In this document: piece after piece, positions 44,212-53,733 of the stretch
How positions within the stretch are numbered: position 1 is the stretch's first letter
Layout of the letters: every line of letters begins with the position of its first letter
Assembly (NCBI RefSeq): GCF_900156165.1
Contig: NZ_FTMY01000011.1
Location: forward strand, 62,001-126,000
Length of the DNA stretch: 64,000 nt
From: Pseudacidovorax sp. RU35E
Lineage (GTDB): Bacteria; Pseudomonadota; Gammaproteobacteria; Burkholderiales; Burkholderiaceae_C
Reading direction: 5' to 3'
Program-made: the position numbers and the translations under genes
The notes under the pieces: model-generated
Database searches by the model: none
Told to the model about the DNA's origin: nothing
Seen by the model: only the letters and a program-made list of their open reading frames with translations

Positions 44212-45635
44212 AGCACGCGATCCGCCACATCCATTTCGTCGGCCTGGGTGGCTCGGGCATGAGCGGCATCGCCGAGGTGCTGTTCAACCTGGGCTACGGC
44301 GTGTCGGGCTCGGACCTGGCCGACAGCGCCACGCTGCGCCGCCTGGGCGGCCTGGGCATCCGCACCTTCGTGGGCCATGACGCCGCCAACATCGCCGGTG
44401 CCGATGCGGTCGTGACCTCCACCGCCGTGCAGGCCGACAACCCCGAGGTGATCGCCGCCCGCGCGAAGAAGATCCCGGTGGTGCCGCGCGCCCTCATGCT
44501 GGCCGAGCTGATGCGGCTGCGCAGCGGCATCGCCATCGCCGGCACCCACGGCAAGACCACCACCACCAGCCTGGCCGCCAGCGTGCTGGCCACGGCAGGA
44601 CTCGACCCGACCTTCGTGATCGGCGGGCGCCTGAACAGCGCCGGCGCCAATGCGCGGCTGGGCCAGGGCGAGTACATCGTGGTCGAGGCCGACGAGTCCG
44701 ACGCCTCCTTCCTCAACCTGCTGCCCGTGATGGCGGTCGTCACCAACATCGACGCCGACCACATGGACACCTACGGCCACGACTTCGGCCGGCTGCAGAA
44801 GGCCTTCGTCGACTTCCTGCACCGCATGCCCTTCTACGGCACGGCCATCCTGTGCGTGGACGATCCGGCCGTGCGCCAGATCCTGCCGCAGGTGACCTGC
44901 CCGGTGACCAGCTACGGCTTCAGCGAGGACGCGCAGGTGCGCGCCGTCGACGTGCGGGCCGTGGGCGCCCAGATGCATTTCACCGCCCAGCGCCGCAACG
45001 GCGTGGTGCTGCCCGACCTGCCGGTGGTGCTCAACCTGCCCGGCGAGCACAACGTGCGCAACGCGCTGTCGGTGATCGCCATCGCGGTCGAGCTGGGCCT
45101 GCCTGACGAGGCGGTACAGCGCGGCCTGGCCGAATTCAAGGGCGTGGGCCGGCGCTTCCAGCGCTATGGCGAGGTGGCTGCCGCCAGCGGTGGGCGCTTC
45201 ACGCTGATCGACGACTACGGCCACCATCCGGTGGAGATGGCCGCCACCATCGCGGCCGCCCGCGGCGCCTTCCCGGGCCGGCGGCTGGTGCTGGCCTTCC
45301 AGCCGCACCGCTTCACCCGCACGCGCGACTGCTTCGAGGACTTCGTCAAGGTGCTCGGCGGCGCCGACGCGGTGCTGCTGACCGAGGTGTATGCCGCCGG
45401 CGAGGCGCCCATCGTGGCCGCCGACGGCCGCAGCCTGGCGCGCGCCCTGCGCGTGGCGGGCAAGGTCGAGCCCGTGTTCGTCGACGACGTGCGGGTGCTC
45501 CCGCAGGCGGTGCTGGACAACGCCCGCGACGGCGACGTGGTGCTGTGCATGGGCGCCGGCTCCATCGGCGCGGTGGCCGGCCAGGTGGTGGAGCGCTCTG
45601 CACAACAAGGACAGTCGCAAGGACCGCGCGCATGA
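44208..45635 (+). CDS. murC: UDP-N-acetylmuramate--L-alanine ligase
   Basis: 475-residue Mur ligase, the first peptide-adding step. [17 protein letters not shown] at the N-terminus, P-loop [11 protein letters not shown] (about 110-120), [22 protein letters not shown] and [14 protein letters not shown]. Overlaps murG and ddlB by 4 nt (ATGA). Confidence 0.96.
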   Translation: MKHAIRHIHFVGLGGSGMSGIAEVLFNLGYGVSGSDLADSATLRRLGGLGIRTFVGHDAANIAGADAVVTSTAVQADNPEVIAARAKKIPVVPRALMLAELMRLRSGIAIAGTHGKTTTTSLAASVLATAGLDPTFVIGGRLNSAGANARLGQGEYIVVEADESDASFLNLLPVMAVVTNIDADHMDTYGHDFGRLQKAFVDFLHRMPFYGTAILCVDDPAVRQILPQVTCPVTSYGFSEDAQVRAVDVRAVGAQMHFTAQRRNGVVLPDLPVVLNLPGEHNVRNALSVIAIAVELGLPDEAVQRGLAEFKGVGRRFQRYGEVAAASGGRFTLIDDYGHHPVEMAATIAAARGAFPGRRLVLAFQPHRFTRTRDCFEDFVKVLGGADAVLLTEVYAAGEAPIVAADGRSLARALRVAGKVEPVFVDDVRVLPQAVLDNARDGDVVLCMGAGSIGAVAGQVVERSAQQGQSQGPRA

Positions 45636-46633
45636 ACCCGCAGTTCGTCTTTCCCCCGTTGCCCGAGGCAGCCGACATGGGGCGCGTGGCTGTGCTCTTC
45701 GGCGGCCGCTCGGCCGAGCGCGAGGTGTCGCTGATGTCCGGCACCGGCGTGCTGCAGGCACTGCGCTCGCTGGGTGTGGACGCGCATGCCTTCGACCCCG
45801 CCGAGCGCGAACTGGCCGAGCTGCGCCACGAAGGCTTCGACCGCTGCTTCATCGCGCTGCACGGCCGCCATGGCGAGGACGGCACGGTGCAGGGCGCGCT
45901 CGAGCTGCTGGGCATTCCCTACACCGGCTCGGGCGTGATGGCCTCCAGCGTGGCCATGGACAAGACCATGACCAAGCGCGTGTGGCTGGCCGAGGGCCTG
46001 CCGACGCCGCGCCACGTGCTGCTGCAGGCCGATGGCCAGTCGCGCGAGCGGGTGCGCGAGGTGCCCGACACCCTGGGCCTGCCGCTGATCGTCAAGCCGC
46101 CGCACGAGGGCTCGTCCATCGGCGTCACCAAGGTGCAGGGCTATTCGCAGATGCAGGAGGCCGTGCAACTGGCCGCGCGCTACGACCCCGAGGTGCTGTG
46201 CGAGGAGTTCATCGACGGCGACGAGCTGACCTGCGCCGTGCTCGGCACGGGGGCTGGGGCCGTCGCGCTGCCCGTGATCCGCATCGCCGCGCCCGAGGGC
46301 GCCTACGACTACCAGAACAAGTACTTCACCGACGACGTGAAGTACCACTGTCCCGCCGGCCTGCCCGACGCGCTGGAGGCGCAGGTGCGCCAGCTGGCCA
46401 TCGCGGCCTACCGCAGCCTGGGCTGCCGCGGCTGGGGCCGGGCCGACTTCATGGTGCGTGCGCGCGACCACCAGCCCTTCCTGCTGGAGATGAACACCTC
46501 CCCCGGCATGACCGGGCATTCGCTGGTGCCGATGGCCGCGCGCGCGGCCGGTCTGAGCTACGAGCAGTTGTGCCTGCGCATCCTGGCCCAGGCCGCGCTG
46601 GACACCCGGCCCGTGCCGAAGGAAGGGGCCTGA
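45632..46633 (+). CDS. ddlB: D-alanine--D-alanine ligase
   Basis: 333-residue ATP-grasp ligase making the D-Ala-D-Ala dipeptide used by Mur[58 protein letters not shown] and [13 protein letters not shown] are canonical. The SxxE (SAERE) and dipeptide-specific features are those of Ddl rather than a D-Ala-D-Lac ligase. ATG 45632 overlaps the murC stop; a longer in-frame start at 45545 is rejected. Confidence 0.96.
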   Translation: MNPQFVFPPLPEAADMGRVAVLFGGRSAEREVSLMSGTGVLQALRSLGVDAHAFDPAERELAELRHEGFDRCFIALHGRHGEDGTVQGALELLGIPYTGSGVMASSVAMDKTMTKRVWLAEGLPTPRHVLLQADGQSRERVREVPDTLGLPLIVKPPHEGSSIGVTKVQGYSQMQEAVQLAARYDPEVLCEEFIDGDELTCAVLGTGAGAVALPVIRIAAPEGAYDYQNKYFTDDVKYHCPAGLPDALEAQVRQLAIAAYRSLGCRGWGRADFMVRARDHQPFLLEMNTSPGMTGHSLVPMAARAAGLSYEQLCLRILAQAALDTRPVPKEGA

Positions 46634-46636
46634 CCC

Positions 46637-47437
46637 ATGGCCGATGGCATCGCGGTCCCGCTGGACGTGCGCCTCATGAACCTCACGGCGACCGTCCTGT
46701 ACGCGCTGTGCGGGCTGATGCTGCTCGCCGCCGGCGGCTGGTGGGTGCTGCGCCAGCCTTTCCTGCCGCTGGGCGTGATCCGCGTCGACGGCGACGTGTC
46801 GCACAACAACCCGATCACCCTGCGGGCCAACGTCGCGCCCCGGCTGGCCGGCAATTTCTTCACGGTCGACCTGCAGCGCGCCCGTGTGGCCTTCGAGTCG
46901 GTGCCGTGGGTGCGCAAGGCCGTGGTGCGGCGCGAGTTTCCGAACGCGCTGCGCGCCACGCTCACCGAGCATGTGCCGGCCGCGCTGTGGGGCGCCGAGG
47001 ACGAGTCCCGCATGATCAACACCTACGGTGAGGTCTTCGAGGCCAACACCGATGAGGCCGGCGACGGACTGCCGCGCCTGCAGGGCCCCGACGACCAGGC
47101 CAGCCAGGTGCTGGGCATGTACCGCGAGCTCGCGCCGGTGTTCGACGGCAGCGGACTGAAGTTGAGCGAGCTCACGCTGTCCACCCGTGGCGGCTGGCAT
47201 GCCGAACTCGATTCCGGTGCCACGGTGGAGATCGGCCGCGGCACGCCCGAGGAAGTGCTGGCGCGCGTGCGGCGCTTCCTGCTCAGCGCCCGCCACGTGG
47301 CCGCCCAGTACGGCCGCAGCATCGAATCCATCGAAAGCGCCGACCTGCGCCATGCCGACGCCTATGCGGTGCGCATCCGCGGCGTCACCACCGTCTCGGC
47401 CGATGCGCCTGCCGCCCCCGCGGCGCGGCGGCGCTAG
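46637..47437 (+). CDS. ftsQ: Cell division protein FtsQ
   Basis: 266-residue bitopic divisome protein. Short cytoplasmic tail, one helix (about 13-33, TVLYALCGLMLLAAGGWWVL), a POTRA domain (LGVIRVDGDVSHNNPITLRANV), then the beta domain (PWVRKAVVRREFPNALRATLTEHVPAALWG). Recruits FtsBL. Three nucleotides after ddlB. Confidence 0.93.
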   Translation: MADGIAVPLDVRLMNLTATVLYALCGLMLLAAGGWWVLRQPFLPLGVIRVDGDVSHNNPITLRANVAPRLAGNFFTVDLQRARVAFESVPWVRKAVVRREFPNALRATLTEHVPAALWGAEDESRMINTYGEVFEANTDEAGDGLPRLQGPDDQASQVLGMYRELAPVFDGSGLKLSELTLSTRGGWHAELDSGATVEIGRGTPEEVLARVRRFLLSARHVAAQYGRSIESIESADLRHADAYAVRIRGVTTVSADAPAAPAARRR

Positions 47438-47449
47438 GCCGGACGAACC

Positions 47450-47467
47450 GACAGACAGACAGACAGA
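47450..47467 (+). repeat. Tetranucleotide tandem repeat upstream of ftsA
   Basis: Four and a half units of GACA, followed by two ACGA units, in the 64-nt gap between ftsQ and ftsA and about 35 nt before the ftsA ATG. Simple repeats of this kind can slip in copy number, here changing only leader spacing. Confidence 0.85.
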
Positions 47468-47501
47468 ACGAACGAGAGCCCCGAGGGAACACTCACACAT
47501 C

Positions 47502-48731
47502 ATGGCCAAAGACTACAAGGACCTGGTCGTCGGACTCGACATCGGCACCGCCAAGGTGATGGCGGTGGTGGCCGAGGTGCTGCCGGGCGGCGAGCTCAAG
47601 CTCGCCGGCCTGGGCGTGGCACCGTCCAACGGCCTCAAGCGCGGCGTGGTGGTCAACATCGACGCCACCGTGCAGAGCATCCAGCAGGCGCTCAAGGAAG
47701 CGGAGCTGATGGCCGACTGCAAGATCGGCCGCGTCTACACCGGCATCACCGGCAGCCACATCCGCGGCATCAACTCCAGCGGCATGGTGGCGGTGAAGGA
47801 CCGCGAGGTGAGCACCACCGACGTGGCCCGCGTGGTGGAGACGGCGCGCGCCATCAACATCTCCAGCGACCAGCGCCTCCTGCTGGTGGAGCCGCAGGAG
47901 TTCGTGATCGACGGCCAGGACGTGAAGGAGCCGATCGGCATGAGCGGCATGCGCCTGGAGGCCAAGGTGCACATCGTGACCGGCGCCCAGAGCGCGGCCG
48001 AGAACATCATCAAGTGCGTGCGCCGCTGCGGCCTGGAGGTGGACCAGCTGATGCTGAACCCGCTGGCCTCCAGCCTGGCGGTGCTGACCGAGGACGAGCG
48101 CGAACTGGGCGTGTGCCTGGTGGACATCGGCGCCGGCACCACCGACGTGGCCATCTTCACCAACGGCGCCATCCGCCACACGGCCGTGATCCCGATCGCG
48201 GGCGACCTGATCACCAGCGACATCGCCATGGCGCTGCGCACGCCGACGAAGGATGCCGAGGACATCAAGGTCGAGAACGGCTTCGCCAAGCAGCTGCTGG
48301 CCGACCCCGAGACGCAGGTCGAGGTGCCGGGCCTGGGCGACCGCGGCCCGCGCATGCTGAGCAAGCAGGCGCTGGCGGGCGTGATCGAGCCGCGCGTGGA
48401 AGAGATCTTCCAGCTGGTGCAGCAGGTGGTGCGCGAGTCGGGCTACGAGGAAGTGCTCTCGTCCGGCGTGGTGCTCACCGGCGGCAGCGCCGTCATGCCG
48501 GGCATGGTCGAGCTGGGCGAGGACATCTTCCTGAAGCCGGTGCGCCGCGGCATTCCCAAGTACGCCAGCGCTTTGTCGGACATGGTGGCCCAGCCGCGCG
48601 CCGCCACGGTCATGGGCCTGCTCGAAGAGGCCCGGCATGCCCGAATGCGCGGCTACAAGGTCGCGCAAAAAAATGGTTCAGTGAAGACGGCTTTCGGCCG
48701 ATTCAAGGATTTCATCGTGGGGAATTTCTGA
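47502..48731 (+). CDS. ftsA: Cell division protein FtsA
   Basis: 409-residue actin-like membrane tether of FtsZ. GLDIGTAKVMAVV (phosphate 1), the 1C domain (about 80-165), DIGAGTTDVAIF (phosphate 2), GVVLTGGSAVMPGM (adenosine), and a C-terminal amphipathic helix KTAFGRFKDFIVGNF for membrane binding. CGAGGGAA lies upstream of ATG 47502. Confidence 0.96.
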   Translation: MAKDYKDLVVGLDIGTAKVMAVVAEVLPGGELKLAGLGVAPSNGLKRGVVVNIDATVQSIQQALKEAELMADCKIGRVYTGITGSHIRGINSSGMVAVKDREVSTTDVARVVETARAINISSDQRLLLVEPQEFVIDGQDVKEPIGMSGMRLEAKVHIVTGAQSAAENIIKCVRRCGLEVDQLMLNPLASSLAVLTEDERELGVCLVDIGAGTTDVAIFTNGAIRHTAVIPIAGDLITSDIAMALRTPTKDAEDIKVENGFAKQLLADPETQVEVPGLGDRGPRMLSKQALAGVIEPRVEEIFQLVQQVVRESGYEEVLSSGVVLTGGSAVMPGMVELGEDIFLKPVRRGIPKYASALSDMVAQPRAATVMGLLEEARHARMRGYKVAQKNGSVKTAFGRFKDFIVGNF

Positions 48732-48897
48732 TGCGCCGCGCAGAACCTCGGCTCCACCTCATCCATTTCAACGAGCGATGGCGACGTACGGGGCCGCCGC
48801 CACCGCAGGAAGTTCTTCCTTCCACCACCACCACTCAGCCCCCGACAACAACAGCAACGTCAGTCAAGCAGCAATTGCAAGGATCCAGGAGTTCATG
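48732..48897 (+). promoter_or_regulatory. ftsA-ftsZ intergenic region
   Basis: 166 nt, with the FtsZ Shine-Dalgarno AGGAG at 48887-48891. It probably carries an ftsZ promoter, as in other proteobacteria, but no clear -35/-10 is seen. The reading frame of ftsZ stays open across it back to 48778, without homologous sequence. Confidence 0.4.
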
Positions 48898-50118
48898 ATG
48901 CCCATCGAAATGATCGAAGTCGAAGAGTTCAACCAAGGCACGCAGATCAAGGTGATCGGTGTCGGTGGCGGCGGCGGCAACGCCGTCACCCACATGATGG
49001 AGCGTGGTGTGCAGGGGGTGCAGTTCGTCTGCGCCAACACCGACGCCCAGGCCCTCAACCGCTGCGGCGCGCCCAAGCTCATCCAGCTGGGCGGCAACGG
49101 CCTCGGCGCCGGCGGCAAGCCGGACAAGGGCCGCGAGGCGGCCGAGGCGGCCGTGGACGAGATCCGCACCGCCATCGACGGCGCCCACATGCTGTTCATC
49201 ACCGCCGGCATGGGCGGCGGCACCGGCACCGGTGCAGCGCCCGTGATCGCCCGCGTGGCCAAGGAGATGGGCATCCTGACCGTCGGCGTGGTCACCAAGC
49301 CCTTCGACTGGGAAGGCGGCAAGCGCATGAACAACGCCGAGTCGGGCCTGTCCGAACTCGAAGCGAATGTCGACTCGCTGATCGTCATCCTGAACGAGAA
49401 GCTGCTCGAGGTGCTGGGCGACGAGGTGACGCAGGCCGAGGCCTTCGCCCACGCCAACGACGTGCTGAAGAACGCCGTCGGCGGTATTTCGGAAATCATC
49501 AACGAGTACGGCGGCGTGAACGTCGACTTCGAAGACGTGCGCACCGTGATGGGTGAGCCCGGCAAGGCCATGATGGGCACCGCCTCGGCCAACGGCCCGG
49601 ACCGCGCCCGCATCGCTGCCGAGCAGGCCGTGGCCTGCCCGCTGCTGGAAGGCATCGACCTGTCCGGCGCCAAGGGCGTGCTGGTGCTGGTGACGGCCTC
49701 GAAGGGCTCGCTGAAGCTGTCGGAATCGAAGCTGGCGATGAACACCATCCGCGCCTACGCCTCGCCCGAAGCCAACGTCATCTACGGCGCCGCCTACGAC
49801 GACAGCCTGGGCGACGACATGCGCGTGACCGTGGTGGCCACCGGCCTGTCGCGTCCGGCCGCCGGCCGTGGCCAGCCCGAACTGCAGGTCATCCGCACCG
49901 GCACCGACAACGTGGCCTTCCAGGTCCCCACCCTGGGCGGCGCGCTGGCCAGCGGCGTGGCCTCCGGCACCGCCGGCCAGGCCAAGTACGACGGCATGGC
50001 CGTGCCCAGCGTGTGGCGTACCAACCGGACGATGGCCGCCGCCAAGGTGGATGCGCTGTCGTCGGGCGGGATGGACGATTTCGAGATCCCCGCGTTCCTC
50101 CGCCGCCAAGCTGACTGA
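48898..50118 (+). CDS. ftsZ: Cell division protein FtsZ
   Basis: 406-residue tubulin-like GTPase forming the Z ring. Starts MPIEMIEVEEFNQGTQIK; KVIGVGGGGGNAV, the tubulin signature GMGGGTGTGAAP (about 104-115), the NADxxD-type T7 loop region (DFEDVRTVM), a variable linker, and the conserved C-terminal peptide DDFEIPAFLRRQ that binds FtsA. ATG 48898 has the best spacing to AGGAG; ATG 48895 is adjacent. Confidence 0.97.
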   Translation: MPIEMIEVEEFNQGTQIKVIGVGGGGGNAVTHMMERGVQGVQFVCANTDAQALNRCGAPKLIQLGGNGLGAGGKPDKGREAAEAAVDEIRTAIDGAHMLFITAGMGGGTGTGAAPVIARVAKEMGILTVGVVTKPFDWEGGKRMNNAESGLSELEANVDSLIVILNEKLLEVLGDEVTQAEAFAHANDVLKNAVGGISEIINEYGGVNVDFEDVRTVMGEPGKAMMGTASANGPDRARIAAEQAVACPLLEGIDLSGAKGVLVLVTASKGSLKLSESKLAMNTIRAYASPEANVIYGAAYDDSLGDDMRVTVVATGLSRPAAGRGQPELQVIRTGTDNVAFQVPTLGGALASGVASGTAGQAKYDGMAVPSVWRTNRTMAAAKVDALSSGGMDDFEIPAFLRRQAD

Positions 50119-50421
50119 CGGCGCATCGGGCTACTGCGCGGCCCGATCTCGCATCTGTGCTTCTCGCCGTACCCGAGTACGGCTGCGATGCTCGATGCGA
50201 CCTCGGACCGCTCGCTACGCCCGCTGCACCATCAGTCGTCCTGCGCTCGAATGAAGAGGGCACCGGCAGCCTGCGGCTGCGGTGCGAACCCGGTTGCCAT
50301 GCGGCGAACGACGCATGGCAATTTGTTGCGTCGGGACCCGCGACCATGGGCTTACGCCTCCTTACGGCTATCACGGTCATAGGCGCTTCGGAGGATTCCG
50401 CGAGGGATGCCGAAATCTAGA
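50119..50421. other. Hairpin-rich ftsZ-lpxC intergenic region
   Basis: About 300 nt without a convincing gene. Four stems: ATCGGGC / GCCCGAT (50125-50147), GCCGTAC-CCGA-GTACGGC (50166-50183), GCACC-G-GCAGCC / GGCTGC-GGTGC with one bulged G (50260-50285), and TGCCATGCG / CGCATGGCA (50295-50320). The last is followed by ATTTGTTG and may be the ftsZ terminator. The lpxC promoter must lie in the remaining 100 nt. Confidence 0.6.
50295..50326 (+). terminator. Possible terminator of ftsZ
   Basis: A 9-bp perfect stem TGCCATGCG / CGCATGGCA with an 8-nt loop, followed by the imperfect T-run ATTTGTT. Its position 180 nt downstream of ftsZ is unusual. Confidence 0.45.
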
Positions 50422-51354
50422 ATGCCCGCCGTGCTGCAACAACGAACCCTCAAGTCCATCACCCGCGCCGTGGGCGTCGGCCTGCACAGTGGCCAGCGCG
50501 TGGAGCTGACGCTGCGGCCTGCGCCGGCGGACACGGGCATCGTGTTCCGGCGTGTCGATCTGCCCGAGCCGGTGGACATCCCCATGCGGGCCGAGTCGGT
50601 GACCGATACCCGCCTGGCGTCCACGGTCTCCACCGGGGGCGCCAAGGTGCAGACGGTGGAGCACATCATGTCGGCCTGCGCCGGCCTGGGGCTGGACAAC
50701 CTCTACATCGACATCACGGCCGACGAGGTGCCGATCCTCGACGGCTCGGCATCGTCCTTCGTCTTCCTGCTGCAGAGCGCGGGCATCGAACTGCAGAAGG
50801 CGCCGCGCCGCTTCATCCGCGTACTGCGGCCCGTGGAGGTGCGAGAAGGCGAGGGTGACCACCTCAAGTGGGCCCGGCTGGAGCCCTATCACGGCTTCAA
50901 GCTGAGCTTCGAGATCGACTTCGATCACCGCGTGGTCAACGCGACCGGGCAGCGCTACGAGTTCGACCTGAGCGTGGGCCAGTACGCCCGCGACATCGCC
51001 CGCGCGCGCACATTCGGCTTCACCAAGGAGGTCGAGTACATGCGAAGCAGGGGCCTGGCCCTGGGCGGCGGGCTGGACAACGCCATCGTCATGGACGACC
51101 ACAAGGTGCTCAATGCCGGCGGTCTTCGCTACGACGACGAATTCGTCAAGCACAAGATCCTGGACGCCATGGGCGACCTCTACATCGTCGGCAAGCCGCT
51201 GCTGGCCGCCTACAGCGCCTTCCGCTCGGGCCATGCGCTCAACAACAAGTTGCTGCGCGAACTGCTGGCGCAGTCCGATGCCTACGAGATCGTGACCTTC
51301 GAGGACACGCGCCAGGCCCCGCGCGGCTTCGGCGAGATCGCCCGCGCCTGGTAA
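50422..51354 (+). CDS. lpxC: UDP-3-O-acyl-N-acetylglucosamine deacetylase
   Basis: 310-residue zinc deacetylase, the committed step of lipid A synthesis. [20 protein letters not shown] near the N-terminus, zinc ligands in VEHIMSA and in [11 protein letters not shown] (His and Asp), and the catalytic His in [10 protein letters not shown]. Three in-frame starts are possible: ATG 50407 (GGAGGA 11 nt upstream), ATG 50422 and GTG 50431; the family sequence begins near the last. 50422 is a compromise. Confidence 0.95.
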   Translation: MPAVLQQRTLKSITRAVGVGLHSGQRVELTLRPAPADTGIVFRRVDLPEPVDIPMRAESVTDTRLASTVSTGGAKVQTVEHIMSACAGLGLDNLYIDITADEVPILDGSASSFVFLLQSAGIELQKAPRRFIRVLRPVEVREGEGDHLKWARLEPYHGFKLSFEIDFDHRVVNATGQRYEFDLSVGQYARDIARARTFGFTKEVEYMRSRGLALGGGLDNAIVMDDHKVLNAGGLRYDDEFVKHKILDAMGDLYIVGKPLLAAYSAFRSGHALNNKLLRELLAQSDAYEIVTFEDTRQAPRGFGEIARAW

Positions 51355-51373
51355 GGCGCACGCCCCCCTTCGC

Positions 51374-51550
51374 ATGCTGCTCTTCCGCTGGGTCATCCTT
51401 CTGTTGCTGCTGGTGGCGGGCGTGTGCTTCGCCTTCTATGCGGCCACCGGCCAGATGCGCTACCGGCGCCTGGGCTGGATCGTCTTCAAGTGGACCTTCC
51501 TCGCGGCGCTCGGCTTCTTCGCCGTGCTGATCGCCGAGCGACTGGCCTGA
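51374..51550 (+). CDS. Small inner-membrane protein downstream of lpxC
   Basis: 58 residues with two hydrophobic helices (VILLLLLVAGVCFAFYAA and WTFLAALGFFAVLIAERLA) separated by the basic loop TGQMRYRRLGWIVFK. ATG 51374 lies 19 nt after lpxC; no strong Shine-Dalgarno (GCGCACGCCCCCCTTCGC upstream). Clean codon use and a two-helix hairpin support a real gene. Function unknown. Confidence 0.65.
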   Translation: MLLFRWVILLLLLVAGVCFAFYAATGQMRYRRLGWIVFKWTFLAALGFFAVLIAERLA

Positions 51551-51572
51551 CCCGCGCAGGCCGCGCACGCCG

Positions 51573-52634
51573 TCACGCTGCGGGCGGCACGCCGTCGTAG
51601 GCGTTCTGCAGCAACCGGCGTAGCGCCACGGCTTCCAGCGGGCGAGGGTTCGGGTACTGGTTCTGCATCGCCAGCGCGCAGGCGCGGTCCAGGTCCTCTT
51701 CGCGCAAACCGATCTGCTTCAGGGCCACCGGCGCACCGTGGCGACGGGCGAGCTCGTACAGCGCCAGCGGGGCATCTTCCGCATCGAGGGCACGGGCGAT
51801 GCGTGTCATGGCCGCGGGTGCGGCCGGCGCGTTGTAGGCCAGCGCATGCGGCAGCACGATGGTGTGCGTCTCGGCATGCGGCAGGTTGAAGCTGCCGCCC
51901 AGCGTGTGGCACAGCTTGTGGTGCAGGGCCATGGCGACGCTGCCCAGCACCGTGCCACAGAGCCAGGCGCCGTAGAGCGCATCGGCGCGGGCCTGCTGAT
52001 CGCCGCTGTCGGCATGGATGGCCGGCAGGGCGCGGCCGAGCGCGGCCAGGCCTTCCTCGGCCATCAACTGGGTGACAGGGTTGGCGTCGTCGGCATACAG
52101 GCCCTCGGCCGCATGGGCCATGGCGTTGATGCCGCTGACCACCGACAGGCCCACGGGCAGGCCCAGGCTGAGTTGCGGGTCGTAGATCACCGTGCGCGGC
52201 AGCACGCGCGGGTCGCGGCCGGTGCGCTTCACGCCCTCGTCGGTGAGGCCGTAGATGGGCGTCATCTCCGAGCCGGCATAGGTGGTGGGCACGGCCAGGA
52301 TCGGCAGGCCCGAGTCCAGCGCGATGGCCTTGCCCAGGCCGATGGTGGAACCGCCGCCCACCGCCACCGCGCAGTCGGCGCCCAGGCGCTGCGCCACGGC
52401 CCGCGCCTCTCGCGCGGCCGCTATGGGCACATGCATGACCGCGCCGTCGAACACACCCGCCGCCCGTTCACCAAGCAGGTCGGCCACCTGTTCGGCCTGG
52501 GCCCGCTGCGGCGGCGTGCACAGCACCAGCGCCTTGCGTGCGCCCAGGGCATCGACTTCCGCTGCAACCTTCGCGAGCGTGCCGTTGCCGAACAGCACGC
52601 GCTGCGCCCGGCTTTCGTAGACGAAGGGCTTCAT
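51573..52634 (-). CDS. Maleylacetate reductase (iron-type alcohol dehydrogenase family)
   Basis: 353 residues. Starts FVYESRAQRVLFGNGT, the typical maleylacetate reductase opening; GGGSTIGLGKAIAL (NAD binding), PTTYAGSEMTPIYG, and the metal-type region HHKLCHTLGGSFNLPHAETHTIVLPH. The family reduces maleylacetate to 3-oxoadipate in breakdown of resorcinol, hydroxyquinol or chlorocatechol. No ring-cleavage dioxygenase is in the window. ATG overlaps the Bug-type gene stop (ATGA), so both are cotranscribed. Confidence 0.88.
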   Translation of the reverse strand: MKPFVYESRAQRVLFGNGTLAKVAAEVDALGARKALVLCTPPQRAQAEQVADLLGERAAGVFDGAVMHVPIAAAREARAVAQRLGADCAVAVGGGSTIGLGKAIALDSGLPILAVPTTYAGSEMTPIYGLTDEGVKRTGRDPRVLPRTVIYDPQLSLGLPVGLSVVSGINAMAHAAEGLYADDANPVTQLMAEEGLAALGRALPAIHADSGDQQARADALYGAWLCGTVLGSVAMALHHKLCHTLGGSFNLPHAETHTIVLPHALAYNAPAAPAAMTRIARALDAEDAPLALYELARRHGAPVALKQIGLREEDLDRACALAMQNQYPNPRPLEAVALRRLLQNAYDGVPPAA

Positions 52635-53632
52635 TCGGCGACGATGTTGCGGGCCTTGATCAGGCGGCCCCAGCGGGCGCTTTCGCTGCGAACGAGCTGG
52701 TTCATCGCCTCGCGCGAGCCGGCCACCACCTCGAAGCCGCCCTCGGCCAGGCGCTTGGCCACCTCGGGCTGGCGCAGCGTCGCGGTCACGTCGGCCGCCA
52801 GGCGGTCGAGCACCGGCGCCGGCACCTTGGCGGGCGCCACCATGCCGACCCAGGAATAGACCTCGAAGCCCTTGTAGCGCTCGGCCACGGCCGGCACGTC
52901 GGGCAGGGCCGCGCTTCGCTGCGGCGAGGTCACGGCCAGGGCGCGCAGCTTGCCGCTCTGCACCTGCGGCAGCACCAGCGGCAGGCTGGCGATCATCGAA
53001 TCCACATGGCCGCCCATCAGGTCGGTCATGGCTGGGCCGCCGCCCTTGAAGGGGACATGCGTGCCCTTGCCGCCGGCGGTCTCCAGGAAGAGCTCGGCCG
53101 CCAGGTGGTTGGAGCTGCCGGCGCCCACCGAGGCATAGGAGACGCCGTTGCCAGCCTTGGCGGCCGCCACATAGTCCTGCAGCGTCCGGTAGGGCGAGGC
53201 GGCCGGCACCACCAGCACCATGGGCGAACGGGCGATGTACGACACGCCGGTGAGGTCGCGCTCGGTGGAGTACGTCAGCCGGGGATAGATGTGCTGCTCG
53301 GTCGCGTAGGAGTCGAACACCATCGCCACCGTGTGGCCATCGGGCACGGCCTTGGCCACCAGCGCCATGCCGATGGTGCCGCCGGCACCGCCGCGGTTGT
53401 CGACGATCACCTGCTGGCCCAGGCGGGCGGCCAGCGGTTCCTGGATCTGGCGCGCCACCTTGTCGACCGTGCCGCCGGCCGCGAAGGGCACGACGATGGT
53501 CACGAGGCGCGAGGGATAGGCCGGCTGTGCCAGCGCCGCGCCGGCCGCGAACAGGCCGAGGCCGAGTGCGAGGCCCTGGCCGATGAGGCTGCGGCGGGAG
53601 GCGCCGCCGCGCCTTGTCTCTGCGTGGAACAT
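52631..53632 (-). CDS. Tripartite tricarboxylate transporter substrate-binding protein (Bug/TctC family)
   Basis: 333-residue periplasmic protein. A twin-Arg-like n-region (SRRSLIGQGLALGLGLFAAGAALA) with probable cleavage after ALA before QPAYP, followed by the Bug fold: VTIVVPFAAGGTVDKVAR, QQVIVDNRGGAGGTIG, YKGFEVYSWVGMVAP. TctA/TctB membrane components are absent here, which is common because orphan Bug genes abound in this group. Likely binds an organic acid related to the maleylacetate pathway. Confidence 0.88.
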   Translation of the reverse strand: MFHAETRRGGASRRSLIGQGLALGLGLFAAGAALAQPAYPSRLVTIVVPFAAGGTVDKVARQIQEPLAARLGQQVIVDNRGGAGGTIGMALVAKAVPDGHTVAMVFDSYATEQHIYPRLTYSTERDLTGVSYIARSPMVLVVPAASPYRTLQDYVAAAKAGNGVSYASVGAGSSNHLAAELFLETAGGKGTHVPFKGGGPAMTDLMGGHVDSMIASLPLVLPQVQSGKLRALAVTSPQRSAALPDVPAVAERYKGFEVYSWVGMVAPAKVPAPVLDRLAADVTATLRQPEVAKRLAEGGFEVVAGSREAMNQLVRSESARWGRLIKARNIVAE

Positions 53633-53733
53633 GAGCGATTCCTGGTTCTTGTGGAGTGGACCGGATGCTATTCTTTGCGTGGCATCTGCAGAATCCGCTG
53701 CGTCTGCCAAACGCCTTTGCGAGGTCTGCACAG
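53633..53733. promoter_or_regulatory. Divergent promoter region, LysR regulator / Bug-type gene
   Basis: 101 nt with inverted repeats suitable for a LysR-type dimer: ATTCT-N15-AGAAT (about 53671-53695), and GCAGA-N10-TCTGC overlapping it. No -35/-10 pair assigned. Confidence 0.45.

Noticed and set aside
45215-47509. 764-codon minus-strand frame antisense to murC-ddlB-ftsQ
   Set aside because: No motifs, His/Gly/Arg-rich; the plus-strand Mur and Fts genes are intact.
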